Assembly: GCA_035236585.1 (NCBI GenBank)
Contig: CP141132.1
Coordinates: 50,223,880 to 50,287,879 of the forward strand
Reading direction: 5' to 3'
Source of the DNA: Warburgia ugandensis
Lineage: Eukaryota > Streptophyta > Magnoliopsida > Canellales > Canellaceae
Length of the DNA: 64,000 nt
Position 1 is the stretch's first letter; each line of letters starts with the position of its first letter. A program made the position numbers and the translations under genes. A model generated the notes under the pieces. That model searched no databases, was not told where the DNA came from, and worked only from the letters and a program-made list of their open reading frames with translations. Of this stretch, positions 24,301-34,084 are shown piece by piece.

Positions 24301-25348
24301 CTCTGTCTGTCCCTTTCCCCTGAATAGCTGCATTTTTACATCCACTTCTGGAAAGAGGAAAGATCCAGATTTTCTAATTGATGAGACATGCTTCCAAAGT
24401 GAACTCACTCATTGAGATGGATAATCTCACGATTCTGATAGAGGAGGATTATAAAGAGTGCAAGGGGTGTACTAAATCATGTCAGATTTTGCTTCCCTTA
24501 GGGGGCCAACCTTTCCTATTGTTTTCAGCAATTACAGAACTAGCAATCCTAGTGTTGAGAGTGGTAGTTTGCAAGTGTTTGGAGTTCACACTTAAAGGTC
24601 CTGTCGTTTCTTGTTCCATTTGGATTAAGCAGGACTTGAAGGAAATCGCAGATTTGTGCTTTTGTTTCTAAAATGGGCAGTTTTGGCATGCCAGAAGCTT
24701 CACTCCGTTCCAGAGTCTTAGGATCTTAAGATAGTGAACAAAATGGGCGGTGAAAACGGCAAATTGATTTCCTGTGGCAGTTCAATTTCTCTAAGTTGTT
24801 TCTTTGATTTGAGAGGGGTTTTGGTGACTTGGTCCTAGGAGAACGTTCATTCATGTCAGTTTCCAGTTTCTATACCCAGCTCAAATGATTAACGTGGGAA
24901 TTGAAGAATGAGCTTCGACTTTGAGTTTTAATCTTGCACTGTCTTTATAACAAAGTTCCTTGTGTGATCCTGTTACTATAATCTCTTCAATGTTGTTTTC
25001 AGATACAGAAGCAGGAGGAGCAGGACCAGAAGTGTTTCACGAAGCCCAATAAGCTACTGGCACCGTGCAAAGGGTAGCTATAGCCGCAGTCCTTTAAGCA
25101 GTCCCTCCCCAATTCCTGAGACATCAAGGTCCCGTGGTGGCATGCGTGATGGAGGTCGGACAGAACAGCGTAGGTGGCCATCTAGGAGCAGGAGCAGGAG
25201 CCTGTTGGAGTCAAGGTCGTCACCTGATACACCATCTCCCAATCGGGTGAGCAAGGAGGACAAATCAAAGTCACAATCTAGCAGTCCTAGTGGAAAGAAG
25301 GGCCTGGTTTCATATGGAGATGGATCTCCTGATTCTGGCCAGAGGTAG
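273..25348 (+). CDS. CYP63/CYP95: SR-type cyclophilin (peptidyl-prolyl isomerase with RS domain), 13 coding exons
   Basis: The 13 exons sum to 2,439 nt (812 aa) and every junction keeps phase. Residues about 7-174 form a cyclophilin domain that catalyses cis-trans isomerisation of Xaa-Pro bonds. Visible active-site residues are R66, F71, M72, Q74, F124 and H137, matching human CypA R55, F60, M61, Q63, F113 and H126. The cyclosporin-contact Trp (CypA W121) is His132. Residues about 189-313 are Lys/Arg-rich with a serine tract. Residues 313-420 are acidic and Ser-rich. Residues 420-812 are an RS domain with many SRSP and RSxS repeats, ending in [18 protein letters not shown], close to the ending I recall for the Arabidopsis SR-cyclophilins. 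Family knowledge: plant CYP63 and CYP95 are nuclear-speckle proteins that bind SR splicing factors and U1/U11 components. The length is nearer CYP95, while the intact NTNGSQFF core resembles CYP63, so I do not choose between them. The first ATG precedes the conserved KNPLVFLDV start. Confidence 0.93.
502..556 (+). CDS. SR-cyclophilin exon 2 (residues 27-45)
   Basis: Encodes [19 protein letters not shown], the diagnostic cyclophilin helix-1 segment. Acceptor tttcag, donor ACAG|gtaata, leaving phase 1. Confidence 0.95.
557..3294 (+). other. Intron 2 (2.7 kb), nothing recognised inside
   Basis: This AT-rich intron separates exons 2 and 3. I saw no domain-like translation, LTR or TIR. Short open frames here have no family resemblance. 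A small internal echo of 'gtgctaaaac' and 'atgctaaaac' lies near 2290-2330. Confidence 0.8.
3295..3383 (+). CDS. SR-cyclophilin exon 3 (residues 45-74)
   Basis: Encodes [17 protein letters not shown] followed by [13 protein letters not shown]. It holds catalytic R66 with F71, M72 and Q74. Acceptor ctgcag, donor CAG|gtatgt, ending in phase 0. Confidence 0.96.
3702..3726 (+). CDS. SR-cyclophilin exon 4, 25-nt microexon
   Basis: Encodes GGDFSKRDG. The acceptor is gtggcag and the donor GATG|gtacat. The segment is obligatory in the fold (MAQGGDF continues from exon 3), and the 25 nt fit the flanking phases exactly. Confidence 0.92.
4680..5369. mobile_element. hAT-like non-autonomous DNA transposon (about 690 bp)
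   Basis: The left end reads TAGTGATGGCAAC. The reverse complement of the right end reads TAGGGATGGGAAA, so the termini are imperfect inverted repeats of the TA-G-GATGG type common in plant hAT elements. They are flanked by TTTGTATT (4672-4679) and TCTGTATT (5370-5377), an 8-bp target-site duplication with one mismatch, the length hAT elements make. Both subterminal regions repeat phrases such as 'gaccctaac', which run inward in opposite senses. No transposase is visible. The element sits within intron 4. Confidence 0.62.
5430..5712 (-). repeat. Unnamed dispersed repeat, inverted copy A
   Basis: Read on the minus strand this matches the plus-strand sequence at 6766-7275 over most of its length. 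Shared anchors are the 'aagttgaaaattagaccct' phrase, the 'gagttggag' phrase, 'aggtcagaaagcct' and the end phrase 'gaatttaccct'. It has no coding potential that I recognise. Family unknown. Confidence 0.7.
6766..7275 (+). repeat. Unnamed dispersed repeat, copy B with internal 218-bp tandem duplication
   Basis: The block from 6766 to 6983 is repeated at 6984 to about 7199 with only a few differences, including a 2-bp indel in a CT-rich stretch. The tail beyond 7200 ends at the 'gaatttaccct' phrase also found at the outer edge of copy A. With copy A it forms a long inverted repeat inside one intron. Confidence 0.72.
8308..8364. repeat. 19-bp tandem repeat, three exact copies
   Basis: The unit ATTGAAATATATTGTCCCT occurs three times head to tail, followed by a CT microsatellite near 8383-8405. 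Confidence 0.9.
8808..8846 (+). CDS. SR-cyclophilin exon 5 (39 nt)
   Basis: Encodes [12 protein letters not shown], the loop conserved in cyclophilins. Acceptor aatttag, donor CCAG|gtgaaa, in phase on both sides. Confidence 0.95.
9539..9656 (+). CDS. SR-cyclophilin exon 6 (residues 96-135)
   Basis: Encodes [20 protein letters not shown], then [20 protein letters not shown]. It contains the cyclophilin signature with F124 (CypA F113) and His132 at the CypA W121 position. Acceptor gtcacag, donor ACGG|gttagc, just ahead of a TTC microsatellite in the intron (about 9662-9692). Confidence 0.95.
9892..10052 (+). CDS. SR-cyclophilin exon 7 (end of isomerase domain)
   Basis: Encodes [19 protein letters not shown] and on to KVVNCGEL, the last strands of the cyclophilin fold (His137 matches CypA H126). 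It then enters the charged linker. Acceptor ttgacag, donor AGTG|gtactc. Confidence 0.94.
10223..10595 (+). CDS. SR-cyclophilin exon 8 (Lys/Arg/Ser-rich linker)
   Basis: Starts [20 protein letters not shown]. It contains an [20 protein letters not shown]-type segment, a serine run coded largely by TCA repeats, and a basic block of RR and KR pairs near its end, likely nuclear-localisation sequence. The acceptor aatgcag is clear. The donor is the weak point: TG|gttgct at 10596 is the only nearby site giving the phase needed by exon 9. Reading through instead meets a stop at 10603-10605. Confidence 0.8.
11222..11340 (+). CDS. SR-cyclophilin exon 9 (acidic serine-rich segment)
   Basis: Encodes [20 protein letters not shown] and then [19 protein letters not shown], resembling the acidic Ser stretch after the basic block in plant SR-cyclophilins. 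The acceptor is a non-CAG site (tgtaag). The donor CTG|gtataa is good. Length and phase fit both neighbours. Confidence 0.82.
11341..14879 (+). other. Intron 9, 5' part: local duplications, otherwise featureless
   Basis: Between about 11,440 and 12,290 the sequence is made of diverged local duplications. They are marked by recurring 'agtgaaaactg', 'cattccatctgtgtgtat' and 'ttccatgtgac' phrases. From 12.3 to 14.87 kb I recognise no domain, LTR or TIR. An AT run lies near 12,300-12,330. Confidence 0.7.
14880..15286 (+). repeat. Left LTR of the intron-9 chromovirus
   Basis: Starts TGATAGATAGC, ends AGATCCAACA, and aligns along its whole length with 19852-20264. Confidence 0.92.
19852..20264 (+). 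repeat. Right LTR of the intron-9 chromovirus
   Basis: Starts TGACAGACGGC after a G-rich tract and ends AGATCCAACA next to the second GAACT. It carries a short TTC microsatellite near 20212-20223 that is not expanded in the left LTR. Confidence 0.92.
20265..23068 (+). other. Intron 9, 3' part
   Basis: Three diverged local copies of a roughly 200-bp segment lie between about 20,755 and 21,280. They share phrases such as 'aagggtcttcaactcaagca' and 'gtcaatttaattagtag'. A T run of about 18 lies near 21,800. The rest, to the acceptor at 23068, shows no recognised feature. An open frame running into exon 10 from upstream has no homology and is intronic. Confidence 0.7.
23069..23270 (+). CDS. SR-cyclophilin exon 10
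   Basis: Encodes [20 protein letters not shown] and on through [13 protein letters not shown] to GHPSKSR. The hydrophilic, EEGEF-containing linker before the RS domain is typical of long SR-cyclophilins. Acceptor attgcag, donor TCTAG|gtctat, ending in phase 2. Confidence 0.85.
23362..24114 (+). CDS. SR-cyclophilin exon 11 (main RS domain)
   Basis: The acceptor gatgagcag ending at 23361 is the one that gives [11 protein letters not shown] in phase with exon 10. Nearer AG sites at 23330, 23336 and 23339 break phase or run into a stop. The exon codes tandem SxSRSP and RSxSRSP repeats of about 10-14 residues, then a block with [20 protein letters not shown], which is conserved in CYP63/CYP95. 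The donor is GATAG|gtaggg. RS repeats of this kind are SR-protein-kinase targets. Confidence 0.85.
24206..24286 (+). CDS. SR-cyclophilin exon 12 (81 nt)
   Basis: Encodes [20 protein letters not shown] and then PRGRTPPR, a Tyr/Arg/Pro-rich part of the RS tail. Acceptor ccttgcag, donor CCAAG|gtttgg, with length and phase matching both sides. Confidence 0.9.
24287..25002 (+). other. Intron 12 (0.7 kb)
   Basis: No feature was recognised. It ends in a strong TTGTTTTCAG acceptor. Confidence 0.8.
25003..25348 (+). CDS. SR-cyclophilin exon 13 and stop
   Basis: Encodes [20 protein letters not shown] through a Ser/Pro-rich tail to [18 protein letters not shown] and TAG at 25346-25348. The GKKGLVSY ending matches my memory of the family C-terminus, so the gene is complete at its 3' end. 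Confidence 0.93.
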
Positions 25349-25620
25349 AAGTTAGCCGTTTATGGCTTCGTGTCCCCATTTTGAGGGGGACCACAGAAAG
25401 TGCCGGATATGTGTGGATCTTTATTCTGTGGGTAGGTCTTGGTTGTTTTGGATTGTCTTTTGGTTAAGAATTATAGGATCTTCAGTACTTTCAGAATTTG
25501 GTGGTAATATGAGGATCTTATTGACAGTATGGAAGTAGATGTTTCTGTAGTACAATTTTATGTGGGATAATCAGAATAATTCTCTTGCTTTCTGGATCTA
25601 CTTGATGCGGGGAGTGTTAA
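25349..25620 (+). other. 3' UTR and downstream flank of the cyclophilin gene
   Basis: T- and G-rich sequence follows the stop. No AATAAA was seen. An AATAAT-like motif near 25,575 could serve, as plant polyadenylation signals are degenerate. The exact end is unknown. Confidence 0.4.
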
Positions 25621-28440
25621 CCATGGGATGAGATATGGGTAACACACGAGAAATCTGTGCAAGAAACAAGTAATAGAAGTTCGAACCTTGTCTGGTGGTC
25701 CCATCTTGTATTTTATATGACGAGAATATGGTCCAGATTACTGGTGTCTTGTGGCCTGCAATTGGACGTCGTGGGTCAGATGAGTAATTAAGATATCAAA
25801 TTTCTTGTCGATGTTGGTGATTCTTGGTCAAGGTTTTATACCATGTCACAGCTCGGATCCCTGTTTGTACTCCCTAATATACCATGTTGGAGTTTAGACT
25901 TGATCTCCCGGCAATTGTTGGCTCTGCTGTTTGTTAATATAGAAATAGAAAATATTATAACCATTGGGCAGGCAGTTGCATATCACCTTGCATTTTCATA
26001 GAGTTTATAGTATGTATCTTATTATACTATTTTCCTCGTCAATATTTTTTAGCTAGAGACCTCACTTAATTGTTTAATAACTATATATGATTATTTAGCA
26101 ACAATTTGCGGCACCAAGATTGGCCGCCATTCTAGTGTCACTTCAGGTGAAGACCCCATCGTTGTATGCTCCAATAAGGCCACAACAAGCCTTTGCGGCA
26201 CTAGTGGCCCATAGAAGTCATGGGTGATCATTGGTCTGATGCTTTGGGCGAAACCAATTCCCAGGGTGTGATGAGTGGTTTATACAGGGCTTGGGTGCGT
26301 ATTCATCGAGGCATGCTGATCTGTGATTACTAGCGATTCCAACTTTGTTCCCGAGTTGCAGAGAACAATCCGAATTGAGGCAATCTTTCTAGATTCGATT
26401 CGCCTTACAACCTTGCTTTCCATTGTCATAGCCATTGTAGCACGTGTTTGGCCCAGCCCATAAGGGCCATGCAGACTTGACGTCATCCTCACCTTCCTCC
26501 AGTATGTCACTGGCAATCCCTCGTGAGTATAGCATGCACAGTATAGCATGCACCTTTGTGTTTGTTTCAGAGCCGTTTTTGGGGGGTGGGGGTGTACTAA
26601 ACCCACTACATACCACACCATAGGGTGGGGTGTCTAAATGCCGAGTCTTCCTTTGTCGCCAACTCGGTGTATTGTTGTTGCACCAATTGAATAAGTACTT
26701 GTATATATCTTTGGTTTTTTTCATCATAAATTAGGCCCTCTTCATTGATTAATATTATTTAGTTGAAATTTTTTACATCTTTTACAGCAACCGTCTCAGG
26801 AGCGTGTGTGAGTCTCACCTAACACGCCTTGATCCTTAAGGTTAATCTATGATCTCATTAACCACGAAGTGACAATCAATCTTGTATGCATCAAGCAGGG
26901 AGTGCTTGCCGAGGACATTGTTGAAGTGCCACTTATGGCAGAGGACCTATTATGAGTTTGCCTCTGGGATCAACTCGAATACCCTCACATTGTATTCTAC
27001 ATGGGTTATATGCATATACTTGCTTATAAATAATTTGACATTTAATTACATGTTATATCATAGTGGTATATGTAATAATTATTTCTTTTATGTAGCTTCT
27101 TGAATGATGCGACTAGCCTTTTTAAGGGTGAGGGTACACTTCGCCAATTTGTTGACCCTGGTATCATTTCTAGAGCAGCGGAGCAATAGAGGATAGAGAG
27201 GCGTATTCAGAATATTTTACCTGGCTTCTTTCGCTGCCCTTAGGGACAAGGTTTAATGATTCCCTAAAATAACAGGTAAGTTTTAATTTTCTTGTTTTCT
27301 TGCCAAATTATTCTATACTTAGGGATTGTCAACTTCCATTACAATCCATATGATTGTCTACGTAGGTCTCATTGAATGCTGCTTGTTTGGATGTACACGG
27401 TGGGCGTGCTTTCTTTTTTTATTCTTGTGGATCATACATCCATTTCGCCCTCACAGAAATTATAAATAAGTAAGCATTTATTTTTTTCATGTGTTATATG
27501 TAAATAAGTAATTTGTTATTTATCTATAATACATTTGAAATTTAAATTTTGTAGGGTTTGGATTGAATGGGCTACTATCATTGAGACTATATAACCACTG
27601 AAACTCACATGAAAGAATTTCAAGGCATATGAAATAGTTAATTGCTCTAAGTTATCACTAATCAAACCTACATTATTATAAATGATATTTATAGGGCCTT
27701 TTTCATTGTCCTTGTTGCACAGTGTCCTAAAAAACAGTTTGATTGGGAGTGTGGGTATTATGATCTAGTATACACGAAGACTCTCGTATTCGATAGTACT
27801 CTTACCTCCAATATAAGAAAAGGAGAACACTTTTTATTTTGCATAATCTTATATTTTTCTATAGTTTTTATGGATTTAGTTAAAAGATTTTAGCTTAATT
27901 AAATATGTTGTATTTCAGGCTACTATGCTTTCTGAGTGGGAAAAAAAGAAGAGTTACTCCAGAGTAATGAGTTTCAATTAGATCACTTAGAGTAACTACA
28001 TGAACCTGAAATACATGATAAAGTATTTTTTCATGGAATTGCGTGTGTTCCTTTAAATTTTATCATTTTCTTTGATATATATATATATATATATTTGTAT
28101 TTTAAGTGATGAATGAGTGAAAATTTGGAGAGTGGGAATAAATGACTATGGATGAAGTGAATTTGGAGCTCGAAAATGAAGTGAATATGTGGCAGTTAGT
28201 TTTCAATATATTCATTGAATTATATAACCTTTATGAGATGAAGAATGAGAGGGTTACTTAGAGTGTGAAAGCAAATGTTAATTTGTATGTATTTACAAAT
28301 GAATTGAATGTGGATGTTAGAGAAAATGCATATGTTGTAGTTTATTTTATAAATTATTTTCAAGATAGATGTAGATGGATAATGATAAGTTTGGATATTT
28401 TGTAGCCATTATAGATGTATTAGGTGTTATATTTTAAGAA
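25621..28440. other. Intergenic DNA, probably mobile-element interior
   Basis: No coding region is recognised. Short open frames (for example 26882-27103 + and 26389-26727 -) lack family resemblance. A TA run lies at about 28078-28094. The stretch may be the decayed interior of the CACTA-like element that ends at 29498, but no left terminus starting CACTAC was found. Confidence 0.5.
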
Positions 28441-28975
28441 CGATTCAGAGTATCAAGAAAGAAGTGCATGCATGTTGTATTGGATGTTTGGTTTTTCATG
28501 TTTATAAAGATTGTTTGTATTAGTTTATAGAATGTTTGTTATTCAATGTATACACAGGTGGTAACGTATCAAGAAAGATGTCAATGCATTATAGTGGATG
28601 ATGGTTTTGAATGTGTGTGTAGATTAAAGTATTAGGTGTATATGATGTTTGGTTTTTCATGTTTATAAAGATTGTTTGAAGTATTAATTGCATAGAATGT
28701 TTGTTATTCAATGAATACATAGGTGGTAATATATCAATAAATTGAGATGTGGATGCATTGTAGTGGTTTGTTGTTTTTCATGTTTATGGAGATTGAAGTA
28801 TTAGGTATATATGATGTTTTGTTATCCAATTGATGTATACAGGTGGTATCGTTTCAAGAAGTCAATTAATGTTGTATATTTACATGTTTATAATGTTTAG
28901 AAATAATTTTTGAGTATCATGTGTACATGGGATGTCTATTATTCAATTGTACACAGGTGGTGGAGCTCTAATATA
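28441..28975. repeat. Degenerate direct repeats, about 115-165 bp unit
   Basis: The phrase 'aggtggta' followed by a 'tatcaagaa' relative recurs near 28556, 28722, 28842 and 28957. 'tttttcatgtttataaagat' and 'atgtttgttattcaat' phrases lie between. The units are diverged in length and sequence. Confidence 0.65.
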
Positions 28976-29498
28976 AAATTGAAAAAAATTATACTTTTGA
29001 AGTAGTTTTTTACTAAATGACTTCAAAAGTACATAATTTTTGAAGTCATTCAGTAAAAAATGACTTTAAAAGTCCCTCAAAATGTGATCTTTTGAGGTCA
29101 CTTATTCAAAAATAACTTTAAAAGTTACCTACTTTTGAAGTCATTTGGTGTAAGCAACTTTAAAAGATAATAAAAAGGTTGAACTATTGAAGTTGCTTAC
29201 AAAAAAATGACTTCTAAAGTTTGGTGACTTTAGAAGTCGTTTTCATATAAGCAACTTCAAAAGCACCAAAAAAGTGTTGAGCTTTTGAAGTCACTAATAC
29301 AAAAGCAACTTCTAAAGTTGGTGACTTTAGAAGTCATTTTCACATAAAGCGACTTCAAAAGTCAAATACAGTTGAAGGCACTTAGACTAAATGACTTCAA
29401 AAGATGTTGACTTTCCAAGTTAGCTCAATAAAAGTTGCTTATTAAGTAACTTCTGTTATCACTTTTAACCTACTTTAAAAGCCCCTTGTGTAGTAGTG
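28976..29498. mobile_element. CACTA (En/Spm-like) transposon terminus with subterminal repeat array
   Basis: The reverse complement of the end at 29498 reads CACTACTACACAAGGGGC, a CACTA-type terminal repeat. Inward lie at least fifteen short motifs of the type 'gacttcaaaag' and its complement 'cttttgaagtc', in alternating orientation and often paired as palindromes. This fits the subterminal transposase-binding arrays that the family is known for. The other end and a transposase were not found, so it is a fragment or a non-autonomous copy. Confidence 0.6.
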
Positions 29499-31120
29499 GG
29501 ACAAACTGAAGTCAAATGGGTTGGATTAGAATAAGTAGCACATACTTCCTGTTTTGGTGGGTTGGACTAGAACAAGTAGCACATACTTCTTGTTTTGGTT
29601 TATGGGTTACAGTGGCAGCCATGAAAGTTTCAAACATAGTTTCAAGTTTGTCCATTCTTCCACCTAAAGGCTCTAGTTTGTTTAATTTTTCAACTACAGA
29701 GTCAAGCTTATAGGATAGACCTATAGGTACTCCTATCTCATATAGACCCCTTTTCTTTAGAGGCTGATTATTTCTATCTCCTTTATTTGAATAATCCCAT
29801 TGTTGGGAATTATTTGCTAATGTCTGAATGAACTCCGAGGCTCTCTTTCATCTTTTAACTTGATGGCCCATCCACTCGCTGCATCTATCATTTGTCTATT
29901 CTGAGGCATCAATGCATCATAGAAGTATTAGTATCTATCATTTGTCTATTCTGAGGCATCAATGCCTCATAGAAGTATTAAAGTTGCTGTCATTTCTCAA
30001 ATCCATGATAAGGGCACTTTTTTAGTAGTTCCTTCTACCATTCCCAACATTTGTAATATTGTTCATCATCCTATTGTTGGAAATTGATAATTTAACAATA
30101 AAGTACATTTCTTTAATGGATGGGAAAGAATTTGCTTAGAAAATTCCTAGACAATTGGTCCCATGTAATAATGGAACCTACCTCCATAGAGTTGAGCCAT
30201 GACTTGGCTTTATCCTTGAGTGAGAATGGAAATAGCCTAAGCCTAATAGCATTGTCTGAAAAATTTTGGAACCTAAATGTGGTGTAAATATCAAGGAACT
30301 CCTTGATATGTAAGTAAGGGTTTTTTCACTCTCAGGGAGTAATTGGATGACTCCTAGCTTTAACTTAAAGTGATTTGTGTTTGTAGGAGGTAAAGCTATG
30401 CATGGTTGATGAATATCTTGAATTAGACCCTTGATCAAATTCACTTCACAAGAATTATCGAGGTCTAAATGTTGTTGGTAGGCATTAAAGATGTTGAGTT
30501 TAACTTGCATGTCATCAAATGATAGTTTCATCATACCATTCCAACAGTTTATAATGGCGTTGATGTCACAAGGAATGGATGTCCAAGTATAATCAGAATC
30601 TAACTACTAGGATCAGATATAGGATGGGTCTAGTACAATGAAGTTAATTGGGTAGTGAAACTAGTATGCCTTTATCAAAACATCTTCAACTAAAACATGG
30701 GGTATCTTCACTAATCAATCTACCAATTGCAACTTCGTAGTGGTCGATTTTAGATCACTAGGTCTTAGTTGCTCATAGATAGAGTATGGAAAGAAGTTCA
30801 CATTGGCCTAGGTTAGGAAGTTCTCTATTTGTGACATGGTCTCAATAGTGCTTGAAATTGTAGGGCACCTTAGGTCTCTAAACTTGGGTGGGGTCTAGTG
30901 TTGAATTAAAGAGCTCACCTACTTATCAACTCAAATGGCATCACTAAGAATCATAGTGATCACATCGAGTTCAGTACATGTGGCCTTCAAGACCTCCATT
31001 AATGCCACTATATCCTCAGCTAGTGGTAATCAATTCTTAGGTCAACCTTAGAGAACACTTTGGTCGACTGTAAAGAAGTCCATGATGTGTACGGCCTCGA
31101 TCCAACAAGAATTTTGATAG
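29499..31120 (-). mobile_element. Rearranged Athila-like Ty3/gypsy fragments (protease part and gag part)
   Basis: On the minus strand the part from about 31,100 down to 30,410 resembles the protease region of the plus-strand element near 55.8-56.3 kb. The part from about 30,400 down to 29,500 resembles its gag region near 54.2-54.7 kb. Protease lies upstream of gag here, the reverse of the normal order, so at least two fragments have been brought together. It is heavily decayed. Confidence 0.65.
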
Positions 31121-32145
31121 AAACTGTCAAGTAGGTGGTTACCGCAGGTGGGTATGGCTTGCCTTTGTTGGGGAAGGGAGATCAAACGTTTGCATTAGAT
31201 TTTCAAAGAGGTTCCATAGTCACCATCATTAAAGAAGAAAACTATGATTTTTGGAAGTGAGTTCACAGGACACTTGGTGAGAATCACCGAACTCAAGTTT
31301 TCTATCTAGATTGACAAAAAATGAAAAATTACCTTGTTGCTAGTGAGAATGAGATGTTTTAGGTCAATTTCCTATTCATCTATGCACTTGAAAGGGTACA
31401 CATCATATTCCCTATCAATGGCAATGAGATGGGGGAGGTCTGATCGAGGGAAGGAAGTGAGAGAAAAGGGGGAGACAACATGGGAATGCTTGGGGGGAGA
31501 AGCCTTTGGTGGCATGCTCATCCTCCTTCAAATTTAGAGTCTCTATACAATTCACTTATATGGAATTCAATTTGGACCTAATTCAACTCCTGATTTCTTC
31601 TTTAATTAAAATTGTGATAAAAATAAATGAAATGGAATTAAAAATTAGGTTGTTACACTTATAACCAATGTGAGACTAGGACCATTGTTTCTCTGAGAGG
31701 ATTATACATTAACTCAAAATTTTCTTTAGCAAACATTAATTTATAGTTGATGTAATTATTTTTTTATTTTGGTCAACTTTTGAAAATCATCATTTAAAGA
31801 TTATACCATATATCTTTTGAGTTTATGGACAAATCTAAGTCATATGAAACATAAGAGATGATGAGAGCCATTTTATTACCAACCAAGGGTCTTTAACACA
31901 TCCTAAGTTATTTTTTGCTAGTTAGACCTTTGAGCCTTTGTAATATAGCCTTTTCTTTTTACTTAATTAATCATTATCAATTTTAACCCTATAATATATC
32001 TATTACCCAATATATCATGAAAATATGTAGAGATGGCTGAAAATATCTTCATGAAGTTTATGAGATTAACACTAAAATTGTTTAAAGAGTAATACTTCAA
32101 AAATGAAAAAAAATCCATTCTCAAAATGAGGTGAAAAAAAAATAA

Positions 32146-32207
<62 letters not shown>

Positions 32208-33106
32208 AATGAAAAGAAGAATGTACATTCTAATGTGTGGAAAGAGGATTATGAATACTTTATTATAGGAACTTTACACATTATTTAGAACATTTTGTTT
32301 ACTCGAATACCACTTTTCTTTTATAATCTTATCCTAAGCCTTATAATTTTGATGTCCTTCTCCTGAGATCAATTATCTTTTTCTTGATTTATTGTCTTTC
32401 TTTATGAGATATGTGAGCTGATTGCTTTGATATACATTATCCCGCTCACATGTTAAGGAGATTTTTCATTATCCACTTCAGAGTGACTACTTTTTTAGTG
32501 TCTTTTATATCTTGCGATATTTAGAGACAATGCATATTTTTAGACAATAATTTAGGTTATAGCTTAGAGACTAAAAATTATGTGTATGTTCACTATCCAC
32601 ATACACATATTCTAAGGCTTGAGTAGTAAGAGATCATATTTAGCATAAGGGTTCTATTGTTCATTTTTATTAACATGCTAAAGTTAAATATTTAATGACA
32701 TTGAATATTAGAAAAATCTCTAAGAGAAATGAAGGAATTACAAGACATGTTTTTAGATGTTCACTATAACTGTTCCACTAGTGGTAACCTAGGGGTTTAA
32801 AGGCTTTCTACATATGATAAATTCAGATTATAGTACCAATATAAGTAGTTAGGATTTTTATTTTTGGTAATTTAAAGCCCTAAAAAGGAATCTAGTCCAT
32901 CATCCAAGCAAATATTTCTTAGAATTATATTTCTTAAGTTTCAATCAAAATTTGTGGTAAATTGAAGAATATCATAGGTTAACTATGTGATTTAGCCTTG
33001 AACAGTCAAGATATGTTTAAAAATCTCTTGGAACATGGAATTTTAGGTGTAATTAGTCATGCATGTGAAGATCTCATCAAAACATGAGTGTTCCATGGTT
33101 TGGATA
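31121..33106. other. Gene-free AT-rich stretch with GA microsatellite
   Basis: No recognisable domain. A long GA run lies at about 32,149-32,206. The first few hundred bases may be retroelement-derived, but I could not place them. Confidence 0.6.
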
Positions 33107-34084
33107 TGTGACACCCCAAGTTTCTTAAAAATTTTTTGAATGCAAAACCATTTTGAAAATGTATGGGTATGCTTGATATTTTTTTAAAAAACATTTTTGA
33201 AATATGAGTAACATTCATTAGTTTTTCAAAACATCTTTTTCAACACTTGGTGTCACTAATGAAAAACTCCACATAATTAAAATAATCATAATCCATAAAA
33301 GCACTTAATGCACATACCAAATCACAACAACATTCAACTAATAAATCCATAAAGTTTGCCACACATGTGAAAGTCCCAAATTAATTACATGTTCATCAAT
33401 AATAAATTAAATATAGCATCCATTTTTTAATTTCAACTAACTAAAGAGAACTAAAATCTTTACATCGTGATTTTTTGCAAATCACTAATCCTCACCAGTG
33501 CTCTTCCATGCAAGCTATCCACTACTTTATGAATCTCTCTAGAAAAAATATTGTATGGGTAAGTACAGATACTCAATAGAAAATTCCTAAACTAAGTTTC
33601 AAAAAACTCAGCATTCATATGGCATATCATGACCAATATAACAATTGAGTAAATATAAAGTACAACATTCTACAAAATACTCAAATCTACATCGAATAAT
33701 AACGCAAGTGAGAAGTTTAGGTGAGAACTGCAATATAGAAAATTCTAGCACAAATATGATAGCTAATAATAATAAATCAAAGTGGCATCATCATACCACG
33801 AGCCTCACAACTATTGTTTAAACCCTAAAGGATGACTGGCATGTCTCTCACATCATCTAACAATCACATAGGCTATTATGCATGTAGAAGGGAGTCATCT
33901 CCCAAGATATTATCAAGTATGGATACCAATGGTACACACGAGTCCTTTGTAGTGGGCAACGGATCACACAGGTGGCAGATTATCGATGATGCTGCAACCA
34001 AATCAAATGTCACAATATTGGCAGGTACCCTATTTGGAGTTTAGGAGGCAATCTAAAACTCCTAGCATAGTGCCCTAGGATACA
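33107..34084 (-). repeat. Old gypsy LTR-like sequence, outer part (split by an insertion)
   Basis: The edge TGTGACACCCC at 33107 is, on the minus strand, the GGGGTGTCACA ending common in Del/Tekay-type LTRs. The sequence stops at the Athila-like insertion and probably resumes at 40416. Weak similarity to 48.5-48.8 kb suggests it is the partner LTR of the chromovirus whose gag forms the tandem array. Confidence 0.35.

Noticed and set aside
26100-27250. Possible transposase in the region before the CACTA end
   Set aside because: Translations in all frames that I could read give no recognised transposase or CACTA-associated domain.
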